NCBI GenBank assembly: GCA_947623455.1
Contig: OX392538.1
Coordinates: 36,936,001 to 37,000,000, forward strand
Source of the DNA: Mimachlamys varia
Lineage: Eukaryota > Mollusca > Bivalvia > Pectinida > Pectinidae
Direction: 5' to 3'
Length of the DNA: 64,000 nt
Position 1 is the stretch's first letter. The number at the start of each line of letters is the position of its first letter. Position numbers and translations under genes: made by a program. Positions 14,801 to 29,100 of the stretch are shown piece after piece. The notes beneath the pieces are model-generated. The model did no database searches, had not been told where the DNA came from, and saw nothing but the letters and a program-made list of their open reading frames with translations.

Positions 14801-17800
14801 TTCCACTTATTTATTTCATAAATGATTATGCATTAAAATTTGATTGTCCCCAAATTGTACATTTGCAGTTTATATATACAGTCAAACCTGTCTATAAAGA
14901 CCGCTCTAGGGGAGACAGAAAAACGGTCACTATATGTCTGCCTTTATAGACAGGTCGAGATTTTTGGACCAACCACTTTAATTGAAAATGTCATAAATGA
15001 CTTGTCATTAAATAGGGCATTCAGTATAACATTTTCAGAAGTCAAGCTTTTTGTTTTGAAACATGTTCTTATAATATTATTTTTAGGTTTAAATCTATAT
15101 TTTTTAAAACATCTTAAAATGGTATGATGAATGCCATATTCAATAATATTCATGTTCATTTTATTACATTTGTGAATTCTTGGTTGAGTTTGTTGTTCTT
15201 TTTATAAAAAAAAACGTCAAGTCGGAATGATAGCACCAACCAGGTAAGTCGGCATTTATGGTTAATAAAACAAGCACCTTTGAGTAGGAAACTTTGAAAA
15301 CATAACACAATGCTTCGTTAATTAGATTTGACATTGATTGACACCTCGCGCGAGTTACGATGAAGATCTATTGACACCAGCCAAGGCACAGGTCTAATAC
15401 TGATAATTGAAATAAACGATGTTTTCACGGCAATATCATTCATAAATTATTCAATTAAATCTTACATAAGACTTAATCTTCTACGTTTTCTATAAAATAA
15501 ACAATTTGGGAGTCTCTGTGCGTCTGGACATCGATAGAGTCGGCATTCTGACGATTACGGACCAAAACACGGGTCGCGAACAGGCCTGCATAAATGTGAA
15601 CACGAATGATGCAACGCTGTTCAATCGTATCATATAACTACACTCATACTGGAAAGCACTACGCGTTATTCAGGTTAGGAAATAACCTAGATCGTCGCTA
15701 TCAGTAGCCAATCAAAATGCAGGATATTGTCGAAAACTGATGCAGCAGTGATGGGCTCACCGGAAAGTTTTCACTTGTCATAAAATAATAATATCTTCAG
15801 TTTTACAACTCATATATTCAACATTTATAGTATTATCAACTAGTGAATCATGTACGCAAATACCGGACATTTTGTACGGAGCTGTACATGTGCGACGGGT
15901 TACCGGAACGGCTGACAGCCAAGTGTGAGATCAAAATATGTTCACCGGAAATCGGTCGTTATAGGAAGCGAGCTAGCGACCGTCGTTCCAAAATTACTGG
16001 TCATTAGCCACATTAGACTGGTGGTCATTAAACAGATGGTCGTTATATAATGAAATCTCACGGGGAATCTGAAAAACGGTTGTTATAGAAAGCGAACTAG
16101 CGACCGACCGTCGGTCCAAAATTACCGGTCGTTAGCCACATTAGACAGGTGGTCGTTATACAGATGGTCATTATATAGTGAAATCTCATGGGGAATCTGA
16201 AAATCGGTCGTTATAGACAGGCAGTCGTTATAGACAGGCGGTCGTTAGAGCAGGTTTGACTGTATATCCTTTTATAATCTAAATGGGGAAATGAAGCTAC
16301 CGATAGAGTTAATGGTCATGATCAGTAATCAATGAGTATTGAGGTATTATACTGTGGGTTTGTGAAATCGTACATAGTAACAGATAGGTATATCGGGGGA
16401 GTGTGTTGGCCCGGACTTAAATCATTGTAATCTTACATATCACTTGAGACCAGGCAGACAGACACACAATGGGAGATCTAGTCGAGGGCATTCTGTGTTT
16501 TGTTTGTACAAAACTTCAGGATGTATCACACTTGTACTGGTGGCTGTACGCAGAGCAGGTGTGAAGGATAGTGTATACACATACAGGTATATACGTTTAT
16601 ATACAGTCGGCGCCAGAAAAGACACAAGCCTACCGTAACAAGAGATATATATATTTTACTATATACACACATGCATTTTACCAGCAAAGACACACCCTTT
16701 CTTTAACGCAAAGTTGGTAGCCAGAAAAGATGTTATTGTCATACCTTACAAATACAAATCTGTGAACCCCTCCTCATTAGGAGGGAGACTTCCTCATTTT
16801 GACAAAGAATTACCAATCACCTTGAAATCTCCCTCATTTTAGTCAAAACTCCCACACACTCTAAATCTGTGGTCAAATGATATCCTAGTTACTGCAGGAT
16901 GTGTGTATTGACAGACCATTAAACAGTTTCAGTCATATTTCACATACATTCTCCCTCATTGGAAAAGTGGAATGAGGGAGACCTGGAGGGGGGGGATCCC
17001 TCATTGGGGGTTTTAGAGATTAACACCTATAGGTGTATACATTGTACATGTAATAAACACATTTAAAGGATAGCTACCAGGAAAGAAACACACGGGATAG
17101 ATTATAGTCTGTGGACATACAAAATGTATGTGAAAAACCAACCATCACTTCCCCAAAACTGTTAATTGTACAAATGAAACTCAATTGAATATGATTTAAC
17201 AATATCAGTATTTCTGATCTGAATACGTTCTTTTTAACTCATTCATCCCTGAAATCTCATGATGAACTACTCATATTTTTTAACTGGATGAATTTGAATA
17301 TATGTCTTAATTCAGGGGTGAATGAAAATTGTCTTAATTCAGGGGTGAATGATATGTGTCTTAATTCAGGGGTGAATGAGAATTGTCTTAATTCAGGGGG
17401 TGACTGAGATGTGTCTTAATTCAGGGGTTGACTGAGATGTGTCTTAATTCATGGGTGAATGAGATGTGTCTTTATTCAGGGGGTGAATGAGAAGTGTCTT
17501 AATTCAGGGGGTGAATGAGATGTGTCTTAATTCAGTGGTGAATGAGCAGAACTTACTACTAAAACTTAGATGATATTTAGAATGAACTTTGTGAAGTCAT
17601 TTACTGGTCTGTTATGTGCAATGTGTTTGGTAAAAAGGTATAATAATGTCGCTCTATATATTGCCGGTAGGTAAAGGTATACTGTGTGATAAGTGCTATA
17701 ATGTGGAGACTATGTAAAGGGGAGCGTCCTGTAAGAATTTATTCGGGAAAGTAGTACAAGTTTTGCAATAAAGTTAAGCAATTTTTGTCCATTAAATTCA

Positions 17801-20800
17801 CTCACTGTAAGGTGCATGTCATATACAACAAAACTAGTGTGAAACCTTTAAGTTTCACTGAAGTCCTGTACTGGTTCACTTCACCAGCTCGTACAGGTAA
17901 GATTTTAACTCATCCACCCCTGAAATTTCACAATGGACTATTCCAGCCTTTGAATTGGAAGAGTTCAAATGTGTCTTCAGAGGTGAATGAGTTAACAAGA
18001 CATCTCTTATATTTCACCGACTTGTATACAATTTGTCATCTCACCTGTAGGCAAATTGTTACGTAATGCTAACATACAGAATATTGTATTTCTGTGTACG
18101 TAAGGAAGCATTCTAGTACACTTTCTGTGCATTATTTGTACAAACAACCTTGGTCCTGAATAACAGTTGTATATTCAGACTAATGACTTGTAAAAAATTA
18201 TATGTTGAAGTTATTTATTACTGGAAAAGTTACGCCCTCTCCACATGTTTGTCTGAAAGCGAGATTCGGAATAATTGGATTCGGCTGTGGAACATATCAG
18301 CTTATATCAACAAGATACACATAAATAGAGGATCTAACTCAAGTGTTCATGTAATATTAAATTTATTGGACAAGTTTATCAATTTCATATGAAATTACTC
18401 AACAAGTTTAATAAATTCAATATTACATGGACACAGGTATTAGATTCTTTTTATTATATGGCTTGAAGAATATGTATACTAATGTATTTTCAATGATTCT
18501 GCTATATAACAGATGAATCAATTTTCACAACTGTGACAAAGTGACAAGATCTAGAGCATGATATGTACAATGATGTGACGTCTTTTATATTATAACATCA
18601 CAATATTGCTCTCTTAATAGCAAGACTAAATTGCATAGCTACAATGTATTGTACATGCTCACGCCAATATTGCAAGGCAAATGACCTGTGTGCTATAGAA
18701 TAAAACATTTCATCTTCGTTACATCTCTTCAATTATTGAAAATTCTTTCAGAAACTACTAAGATGTGTTAAGATTCTGATTTGTAAATGCCATCATATAA
18801 ATAATAACGGGAACTGGCATACCATTTCTGAAAATTTGATTAATGACCTGTTATTTATGATTTCATAATGATAATTGCACTTCATGCATGATAATAAGAT
18901 TGGAAGGATGATATATATTATATAGGGTGGGCAAAGAGGGTGTGGGGTTGGAGGGGGGGAGGGGGGTAGGATTATTAATTTATTAATCATTTATCACCTG
19001 GTTATCCAGGGACTTGATCATGATGATTCTGACTAACAGCTTTTATTATACCCCCCCGCAACGAAGTTAGGGGGGGTATACTGGAATCAGCTTGTCTGTC
19101 TGTCCGTCTGTCTGTCCGTCTGTCTGTCCGTCTGTCTGTCCGTCTGTCTGTCCGTCTGTCCGTAGAAAAATGTTGTCCGGACAACTCCTCCTAAACTACT
19201 GGATCGATTTCAATAAAACTTGGCAGTATTGTTGGGGACCATGTGTAGATGTGCATGCAGGGTTTCGTTTGTCAAAATTTTGGTTGCCATGGTAACCAGG
19301 TCACTATACACAGGTTTCCATAATAAAATGTTGTCCGGACAACTCCTCCTAAACTACTGGATCGATTTCAATAAAACTTGGCAGTATTGTTGGGGACCAT
19401 GTGTAGATGTGCATGCAGAGTTTCGTTTGTCAAAATTTTGGTTGCCATGGTAACCAGGTCACTATACACAGGTTTCCGTAATAACGTGTTGTCCGGACAA
19501 CTTCCTATAAACCACTGGATCGAGTTTAATGAAACTTGGCAGTATTGTTGGGGACCATGTGTAGATGTGCATGCAGAGTTTTGTTTGTCAAAATTTTGGT
19601 TGCCATGGTAACCAGGTCACTATACACAGGTTTCCATTATAATGTGTTGTCCGGACAACTCCTCCTAAACTACTGGATCAATTTCAGTGAAACTTGGCAG
19701 TATTGTTGGGGACCATGTATAGATTTGCATACAGGGTTTCGTTTGTCAAAATTTTTGTTGCCATGGTAATGAGGTGACTATACACAGGTTTCCGTAATAA
19801 CATGATGTCTGGACAACTTCTTCTAAACTACTGGGTCATTTTCAATGAAACTTCGCAGTAAGTAATGTTGAGGATTACTATACACAGGTTAAAATTTGTC
19901 CGTTCGGCTTTTAAAATTCTGCTGACTGTTGTACTACATCATGTTTTTTTCAAAAACATGTCAGACACCTCTAATAAGAGGTAGCGGGGGGGTATTAGTC
20001 AGCCATCGGCTTACAGTTCTAGTTTCTTCTGTTTCCAGAAAAAGGCTGAGGGCAAGGAGCTGTTTGAGCAGGTGTTTTATCACCTTGACATCGTAGAGAA
20101 AGATTACTTCGGTCTGCAGTATACTGACCACAATAATGTCAATGTAAGTACAACATTAATGTAATACCAACTCCAATTGACTTCAACCAAAGCTTAACAT
20201 GTAATACAGTCACATGTCTGTAGATATAGTATATAACAATGGTCCAATATGGTGTGCATCAAGGCCGAGGTCAGTCTTTTGTTGGCACAATATACTGACC
20301 AAGGTGAAGGCCAAGACCTCTGTAAGCACCATATAGTCAAGGTCAGTCTTCTGCTGCAAGTTTCCTTTGTCTGGTGATCATGAAGGTCAAAGTTTTCTAT
20401 TGCTAGCTTTCATCAATCAAGGTCAATGCTAGTCTTCTATTAATGCTGTACTATTCAAGGTCAAAGTTTTCAACTGCTAGCTAAAACCAAAGTGGTCCAG
20501 GTCAAGGTCAGTCTTGTATGATTACCACCAGGTCAAGGTCAAGGTTTTCAAATGCTAGCTAACACCTACATGTTAGGGTCAAGGTCAGCTTTCTGTTAGC
20601 ACGACTATATAGCTAGGTCAAGGTCAAGGCTTTTAACTACTATAGATACCACAAGATGAATATACTATAAATACTTGTTACATATACTGGCTAGGGTTGA
20701 GGTGAATATATAATAATAAGCAATAAATATTGGACAAGGTCAAGGTTACAATACCACTGATTGAAGCCAATATCAGTCTATGCTATAATTTTTCCCTGGC

Positions 20801-23800
20801 AGATAATTAAATGGTCAAAGTCAGTTTGTAGTACATAATGTAATTACAAATGTATAGTCCAACATCTGTGTCGGAAATAATCAGCTGTTTGTGATATATA
20901 TATTGATTATCAGAGTTTGGGTGAATACGTACAGTGATGTTGTAATGTTGCAGAATTTAGCTGATACAAAATGATTATCAGAAAATGAGCTAATGTCATG
21001 GGCCAATGTTAATGAATTTAGCTAATACAAGTTGATTATGAGAAAATGGGCGAATGATGTTGTAATGTTGCTGAATTAAGCTATGATACAATACAGACAC
21101 CTCTTAGTCATAACATAGACCATAAATACACAGGGATTAAGGTTGGTGTAGATTATATAGCAGAGGTTGTGTGGTACCAGACACAATGAGGTCATTATTT
21201 CACTTACTTACACCTACATATTAGTGAATATTAAAGAGTCATATCTCATTGGATATCATAGTTAAACCTTAGCCTGCATGTCTCAAAGACAGGGGACTAC
21301 GAGAAAATTTTGAATTATCAGATCTAGAGTATTCAAGTTAAAGGAGTTTGAATGAATATTCTGAATCAAGTTTGACGGAGACACTAGGAAATTCTTTTGA
21401 ATCAAACAGGATCTTCAAGTTAAACATTATTGAGGTTTGAGAGTAATTTCAGATTTAAAGAAATGACATCAAATCTGCAGGAAAGTCTCCATTGTAAGGT
21501 TCATCATTCTCTGAACCAGATACTTAGGCTGATACTTGATTAAAAACAGGCTTAGTTTTATATCGTCATATTGATCTACATTGGCAGAAATTGATATCTA
21601 AAAATAGTTATTTATCTGCTTTTGCTGCATGCCATTCCAAATGGAACATTAAAGAGTTCCTCGATCTCCAAAAACAGAACAATATGGCGTTATTGTTGAG
21701 GGAAATATATAGCGATTTGGGACGTTTTTATTTTAAAGGGTATGGCGGATGGCGGTATGCAAGGGTGGCGAACTTAAACGAGGGAATTATTTAGGATAGA
21801 AATCCGTTATAGAGGTTTAGGTGGCGGTATGCGAGGGTGGCGGTTGATTCCGGTGGCGATAGGTCGAGGGTACGCTGTATATATATAATCACTGCCTACC
21901 ACGCTGACATATTGTAATGTACATACTTGATTAGATCAGTTACTTATGTTTTCTCGTTTAATTTTCAGCACTGGCTAGATCCAACAAAAAGGATCAAGAA
22001 ACAGGTGAAAAGTAAGTTACCAGCCTAGGTATCAAATGAAAGATTATAAAAAAAGAAAAAAAAATCTGAGAAGTCAACAAAATAACTGTTTCAAAAATCA
22101 ATGATTTTTAAGGGCAACAAACTCATTTCATTGTTTATTGTTCCCCTGTAGTGGTAAGAATTAATTGTTATGATATACCAATCTTATACAAGGTAAATAA
22201 GGTTAAAGGCCCAATATACGTAACTTCAAGAAATTTTACGGGATTCTGAAAAATTATAAAAAAAAATCCAGTTGATAACCATGCAAAAATAAGCCTAAAA
22301 CGAAGTAAACCTGAGCGGTAACTAACAAGAAACTCTTGACAGAAAAATCCAAAGAACTGAAAATAATACAGGTGAGGCCCACTGCTTCAACAACAAGCCG
22401 AAGGTAGAAGATTGTTCAAAATGGACATGTGTTTACAAATACTGTGTTTTAACTGCTGCTGTACTGGTAACCACGTAGGAATTTACCTTGAATATTGCTG
22501 ATATCAGTTAATCTTAAGTAAAATTTATAAATGTAATAAGTTATTAGGCTTGATTTTTGCTTCAAGTTTTGCCGAAAGTTGCGTATATTGGGCCTTTAAT
22601 AACAGGTCTTAGCATTCCTTTCTGCCTTATTCTTCTTCCATTTGATCCATAAGATATAAAATGTTTTGCATTTACCTCACTTCATGTACCAATTTTTGGA
22701 TGGAAAAAAAAAAAAATTTAATTAATTGTGTAATGATTAATTCAATCACCCATAAAAATTCCTAATGAACTATATACCATTCTTTGAATTGAAAGAATTT
22801 AATTGTGTCCTCAGGGGTGAATCACAATGTGTTAAAGAAATACATTCACTTCAAGTTTTGCCAAAAGTTACGAATATTGGGCCTTTAAAAGAATACCTGG
22901 TAATCTACAGTGTATTTATGATATATTTAAATGTGGTTATAATTATAATGTACTTTCACTCCTATTTGCAGTTGGACCACACTATACATTCCGATTCCGT
23001 GTCAAATTTTACCCTTCGGATCCCAACAACTTACACGAAGAACTCACTAGGTATGTACTGTTTAAATTAAAGTAGCTATGTGATATATCATTCCGGGACT
23101 TAAGTTTTTATAAAGATTATCGTTACACAGAGAACTCAGTCTATTATCTAGATTTGTTATTATGTGACATCAATTTTATCAAACAGCCTACAGGGACACC
23201 CTGGTTAATTTGGTTATCAAGTTATCAAAATTGGGGAAAAATTGTTTTGTCATAGTTGAAATTTCTCAAAAATTTACATAAAGATGGAGAATAGCTCTAT
23301 GCTTTCTAAATGAACATTGATTGAACATTTTGGAGTTTTCTAAATTAGGAATTACCTCCGCTTTGTCCAAGTATGAAATTCACAATATACCAGTATTTAT
23401 ATCTAGGCAGAATAGTCCCTCTCCTATATCAGTATTTTGATTGTTTACATTTGACCACATTATTTTTTTGGAAAATTTGGGTGTTGTTAAATGTTTGTAT
23501 GTTGTTGATCAGAAAATTCCTATCATGACAAAACTAACGGTTTACTCAGATTTATAAAGCATTGAGGAGGAATAGTAAGATATTAATTCTATTGAGGTAT
23601 CTATGTGTGATAAGAATGTATTTGTTCATTCTGTGATATTATTCTACCAAGCTGACTGTTTTGGAAGAAATCTGTGTCCCAGCATTATATGCTATGTTAT
23701 AATCTCAGATTTCATTAGTTTTGATTGTTAATGAAATTTAATGTTTTGACTTGTTTCAGATATCAGTTTTTCCTGCAGTTAAAAAATGATTTGCTGTCAG

Positions 23801-26082
23801 GGAGACTTGAGGCCAACTTTGACACGATTGTTGAACTATCAGGCTTCGCGCTTCAATGTAAGCAACTCAGTGATGTCATATAGTATTACCAAATCAATGC
23901 TACAACAGGTTTAAAGATACAGTGCACTCCTCTTTATATCATGTTGCATTTGTCAGACAAAAACGTGATATTAACAGGAATGTGACATTAAGAGAAACAT
24001 GCTTTTCCACTAAATCTACTTCATTTCCAATCTCCATAACTAAAAGTAAGCTATTCAATATACATATCAAGATGTTTTAATATATAGATAACATTATTTC
24101 AATTAAATATCATTTTTGTGGTTATTTTTCATTTTCTATGCAACATATTGTACAAGTTGTATCTGAAATCAATGGAAATGACATCATTTTCTGGATATTT
24201 TATGTAATTGGTTCCAAAAAACATTACATTAAGAGGAATTCACCTCAAAATACATGATATTAACCAAATAAGATTACATAGACTGTATAGAGAGAAAAAT
24301 GGTGCTGAGAAAAACATGATATAAAGAGGAATGTGATATAAACAGGGGTGATATTAAGTGGAATCCACTGTATTCTAACTGCCAATGTTGAGTTATGTCA
24401 GAACTGATGTAAATACCAATAAAACGAAGCGCATTATCATACCATATTGGACCTATAAGCTGCCTGCCCTTATAAGCGCACCCACCTTTCTTACTTTTGA
24501 CCAAAGACTCAGAAAAACTAAAACACACTTTATTTCCAAGATTTCAGATGGAAACGTTTCGCTAAACACAGTTATATTAAGCACTCCCCCCACTTTTAAT
24601 TTTGTAAGTGAAAAGCAGGCTTGTTAGGTCAACTACAGCATTACATACATTTAACCTATCTTAAAATGTTGGTTGTTCTAATTTCCACAAAAAAAAAAAC
24701 AAAAGTTTTTCTACATGGTTAAGTTAATGTTGGTTTGTGTTTACAGCTGAACTTGGTGACTATGATCCGGAGGTCCATACACCTGGAGTTATATCTGAGT
24801 TTCACTTCGTCCCCAACCAGAGTGAAGAAATGGAGCTGGAAATGGTGGAACAATTCAAGACATGCCGGTTTGTAACACACGATCTTGTTTGTCCAGATTG
24901 TAATGGTAGATATGTGAAAATATCACAAAATGAAAGAACAAAGAAATGAAAGAAGAAGGAACTTTCATGAAATGATGCCTACCGGTAATTTTGAAAGACA
25001 TCTTTAAATCATTTACCCCTGAGGACACACATGAACTTTTCCTGTCCAATAGATGGAAGAGTTCATTATAAGAAATCAAGGGTGAATGAGTTAAATATGT
25101 AAATGATATTATAATTATGTACGCTATAGAGTGGCCAGGTGCCGTAGTGGATTGTGCACTTTTGTCTGCCAATTGATCGTGAAAAGGTATGATGTCACCT
25201 GCCTGACCTTGTGGGTTTCCTCCAGGTACTCCAGTTTCCTCTCACAATTAGGCTTCTTGTGCTCCAACACCCACACCAATAAGCGTGATTAAATAAAACT
25301 TGAAATAAATTGTTTCATAACTGTTCTAAACTAAATAAAATTTATATATTTTATCTTTTAAACATAGGGATCAAAATTTGTGACAGGATGTTAAATGATA
25401 TTAAAGTTCATACTGTGCTCTGATTGGTTGAATGTTTTCACATGGCATCAGGTAGACCTACATTTTGTTTTATTCAGGGGACAAACTCCGGCTATGTCAG
25501 AACTCAACTACCTGAACAAAGCCAAGTACCTGGAAATGTATGGAGTGGACATGCACAGTGTCATGGTAGGTGTCAGATGAGTGTTAGTAGCAATGTTTCT
25601 AGGCCCATTTAGGCATATTAAGTTCCACCATTTCAACCAGCAGGAACTGAAGGAAAGGCCAGGCTCAGAGCTTAACAGAAACTCTCCTCTGGTCCGGGAT
25701 AATTAATCATTTATATGTCAAGGGAATGACTGAAACTAAAATGCTTGCTATGGCTAGTTTACATTATATTATTTCTAAATACATAAGTCTATTAACCTGT
25801 ATATTTCAGGACTTTTTAAGAAATTTAGTACACTTCAAATTAAAGGATATATATAATTCTTGATATTTTGTTAAAAATTAAGTTTATAATCCATAAAACT
25901 CTTGAAACTGCACAGTTTTAGATCTGCCTATAAGTTTAGCACAGTGCCAGTGAAAGTACTTTAAATTAAATTTTATTGATCACAAAATATTTCTGTACCA
26001 CATGAACCATTTCAGCCAATTATATTTTGGTAATTATGTCCCCCAAACGAAGTGGGGGGACATATTGTTTTTGCTCGGTTTC

Positions 26083-26118
<36 letters not shown>

Positions 26119-29100
26119 TTGTTTCTTCCACTTTCTTCCGCCGCGGAGGTTTCCGACCGTTTTCTCAAAAACTACTGGACGGATCTTCACGAAACTTCAC
26201 ACACATACTCATTAGGGGCGGGGTGTGTGAAAACGGGTTGTTTTTTCGCGACCGGAAGTCCAAGATGGCCGCCAGAGCTAATTTCCGGTTTTCAAAATTC
26301 AGTCTCCGATTTCAGTAAAAATTGGTACATGGGTGTTTTAAGGGATGCTGAATAACATGGTAACATTTTCGTAAAGTTTGGTTGCCACCGAAACGAAAAT
26401 GGAGGCCTCTGATTGGTCGAAATTTATATATTGTCCGATTTCAATGAAATTTAATATATATGTGTAGTATTACACCAACAACATTGTCGTCACATCCGTT
26501 TCATGATTCGTCAACATGGCCGCTATTTCCTGGCTTCTGATTGGTCGAAATTTATATATTGTCCGATTTCAATGAAATTTAATATATATGTGTAGTATTA
26601 CACCAACAACATTGTCGTAACCTCCGTTTCGTGATTCGTCAACATGGCCGCTATTTCCTGGCTTCTGATTGGTCGAAATTTATATATTGTCCGATTTCAA
26701 TGAAATTTTATATATAACTGTAGTAGGACACCACGGACATTGTCGTAACCTCCGTTTCGTGATTCGTCAACATGACCGCTATTTCCTGGCTTCTGATTGG
26801 TCGAAATTTATATATTGTCCGATTTCAATGAAATTTTATATATAACTGTAGTAGGACACCACGGACATTGTCGTAACCTCCGTTTCGTGATTCGTCAACA
26901 TGGCCGCTATTTCCTGGCTTCTGATTGGTCGAAATTTATATATTGTCCGATTTCAATGAAATTTTATATATAACTGTAGTAGGACACCACGGACATTGTC
27001 ATAACCTCCGTTTCCTAATTCGTCAACATGACCGCTGTCATATGGGGTGTCAGCTATATTTCCATTGTGAGTTCATTGGGCTCATCAGTTCCGACCAAAG
27101 GGGTAGTTTGGGGGACATCTGTAATGGTACCCCATTACAATAAGCACTTGTTAAACATGTAGTTATTTACAGCTTTTACCCAAATTAGGAGTTAACTCAT
27201 TAACCCCTGAAGACACATTTGAACTCTTCCAATTCAAAAGTTGGAATAGTTCATCTTGAAATTTTAGGGATGAGTTAAGAGTAATTTCCGGGATTTGAAA
27301 TACTAAAACATTTTTGATATACATTTTCAGGGCCGTGACGGTTCGGAGTATAAGTTGGGACTCACACCGACAGGAATATTAGTTTACGAGGGCATCGCCA
27401 AGATTGGACTCTTTTTCTGGTGAGTACAGTCAGATTTACAATACTGTTAACATACTTATTTTGGCTCACTTAAATTTTAGTTCACGTTCAAATTAAAAAC
27501 AATGATAAAATGATGAACATACAGTATTTGCTGCAGAAAGCAATATTAGCGCAAGCAAAATATTTAGCAGAAGGCTTTCAGTGCAAAAATTAAGGAAATA
27601 ATATTGTCATTAAAATATGTACATTTATATTATATTCTGATTATTTAATCTTAATTTTCAGTAAGTGTCTCCTAATTTATCAACAGATAATTAAAACCAT
27701 TTTTTTTTTTTTGCCTTTTCAGGCCAAAAATGACGAAATTGGACTTCCGAGGCAAGCTACTGACTCTAGTAGTAGTCGAAGATGACAATGAGGTTTGCAC
27801 TTATAGAAATATATCACTCATGTGTCGTGTAGTCGTAAAATATTAGCCTGAAAAACTGATTAAATTAATTTTGATGACTTCCGGATGACTTAAGGCTGTC
27901 TCTGTTCACTTAAATTTACACAAAGTATTTTTAAAGAGATACTTCAGTTAATCGGTTGGTCAGGTTAACATGCCTTTCACCGAGATTGATTTCAAAAACG
28001 GACTTAAAGTTGTCTGGGGTCACCTGTACAACTACATGGGTTTCCTCCCACATCAACTCATTCACCCCTAAAGACACAAATGAACTCTTCGAACTCAATA
28101 GTTGGAATGTTTCATTATGAAATTTCAGGGATAAATGTGTTTAAAGACCCACATGCTAATAATAGGCCGTCAACAATGATTAATATCAGTTGTAAACACT
28201 TGTTTCATAATTAAAGTAAAGTAGGAAATTACAAAAACTTGTTTCATAATTAAAGTAAAGTAGGAAATTACAAAAACTTGTTTCATAATTAAAGTAAAAA
28301 AGGAAATTACAAAAACTTGTTTCATAATTGTGGTTAAAAGGATAAAGTTTCATATTTTTACCAATATTTTATTTTGTGTTTTCTAGGGTAGAGAACAAGA
28401 ACACACGTTTGTGTTTCGACTCGCCACAGAGAAGGCGTGTAAACATTTATGGAAGTGTGCCCTGGAGCACCACGCATTCTTCCGTCTGAAGGGGCCCGTA
28501 AAGGGGCCAGGAACGCGGCAGAACTTCTTCAGGATGGGGTCCAGATTCCGATACAGGTATATTCTCGGACAGGTCAAACACAGAGATTTTGTCAGTCAGT
28601 CAGTCAGTCAGTCAGTCAGATCGGTTCTCTTTTATTAATGTGCAGGTTCAGGAGCATAATTCACTAGAGCTGGGTATCACAAAATCAAAAGTACCACAGT
28701 ATTTAGGCAAATACTTCGGTACGTACCACGGTATACCACTTTGATTGAATGTTTGAGCTAGCTAAAGGTCTCTGGCTGTTTTTGTTCTGAAGCAAATCAA
28801 TAAGTGGCCTGTCATAAGTTTGTCTTTTTGTTATCCTCTTATATTGTTTGAGTGAAGCTATGTCTGTCCTAGTTGATCAGCAAACTTATAGGAAATTATA
28901 ACTAAACCATGGAATTCCAATTGATCTATGTAACAAATAGTTCATTGATAAGCTTAAGTTAAATGAAAGTTCCCAAAAAACCGGTACAGGACTAATGTAC
29001 CACGGTACGTACCATGACAACTTTATACCACTGTATACCAATATACCGATAAAACCGCCCAGCCCTATAATTCACACCAGTGGACCCCCTTCCAGTTAGC

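Larger units (their letters stand above)
2858..20038 (+). other. Intron 1 (17.2 kb), repeat-rich, no further exon seen
   Basis: GT-AG intron in phase 0 between the N-terminal exon and the body of the FERM domain. It holds a SINE fragment (3785-4000), a three-copy 32-bp repeat (4404-4500), a SINE with a multiplied head (8594-9065), a nested MITE (12183-12440), a 37-bp array (13590-14295), a TA-flanked element (14879-16262), MITE copies with a 27-bp array (17232-17993) and a pearl-like element (19045-19997). The rest, such as 4800-8590 and 9070-12180, is AT-rich with (TA)n runs and shows nothing further. A long first intron is a usual place for enhancers, but I cannot identify one. Confidence 0.8.

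Noticed and set aside
19220..19769. Chain of three 77-codon ORFs with repeated peptides
   Set aside because: They arise from the 158-bp tandem core of the pearl-like element; identical period explains identical peptides.
24737..24949. Independent 70-codon gene
   Set aside because: The first part is exon 6 of the FERM gene; the rest is read-through into the intron.
26002..26355. 117-codon ORF with poly-Leu run
   Set aside because: The Leu run is the ATT microsatellite of the second pearl-like element.
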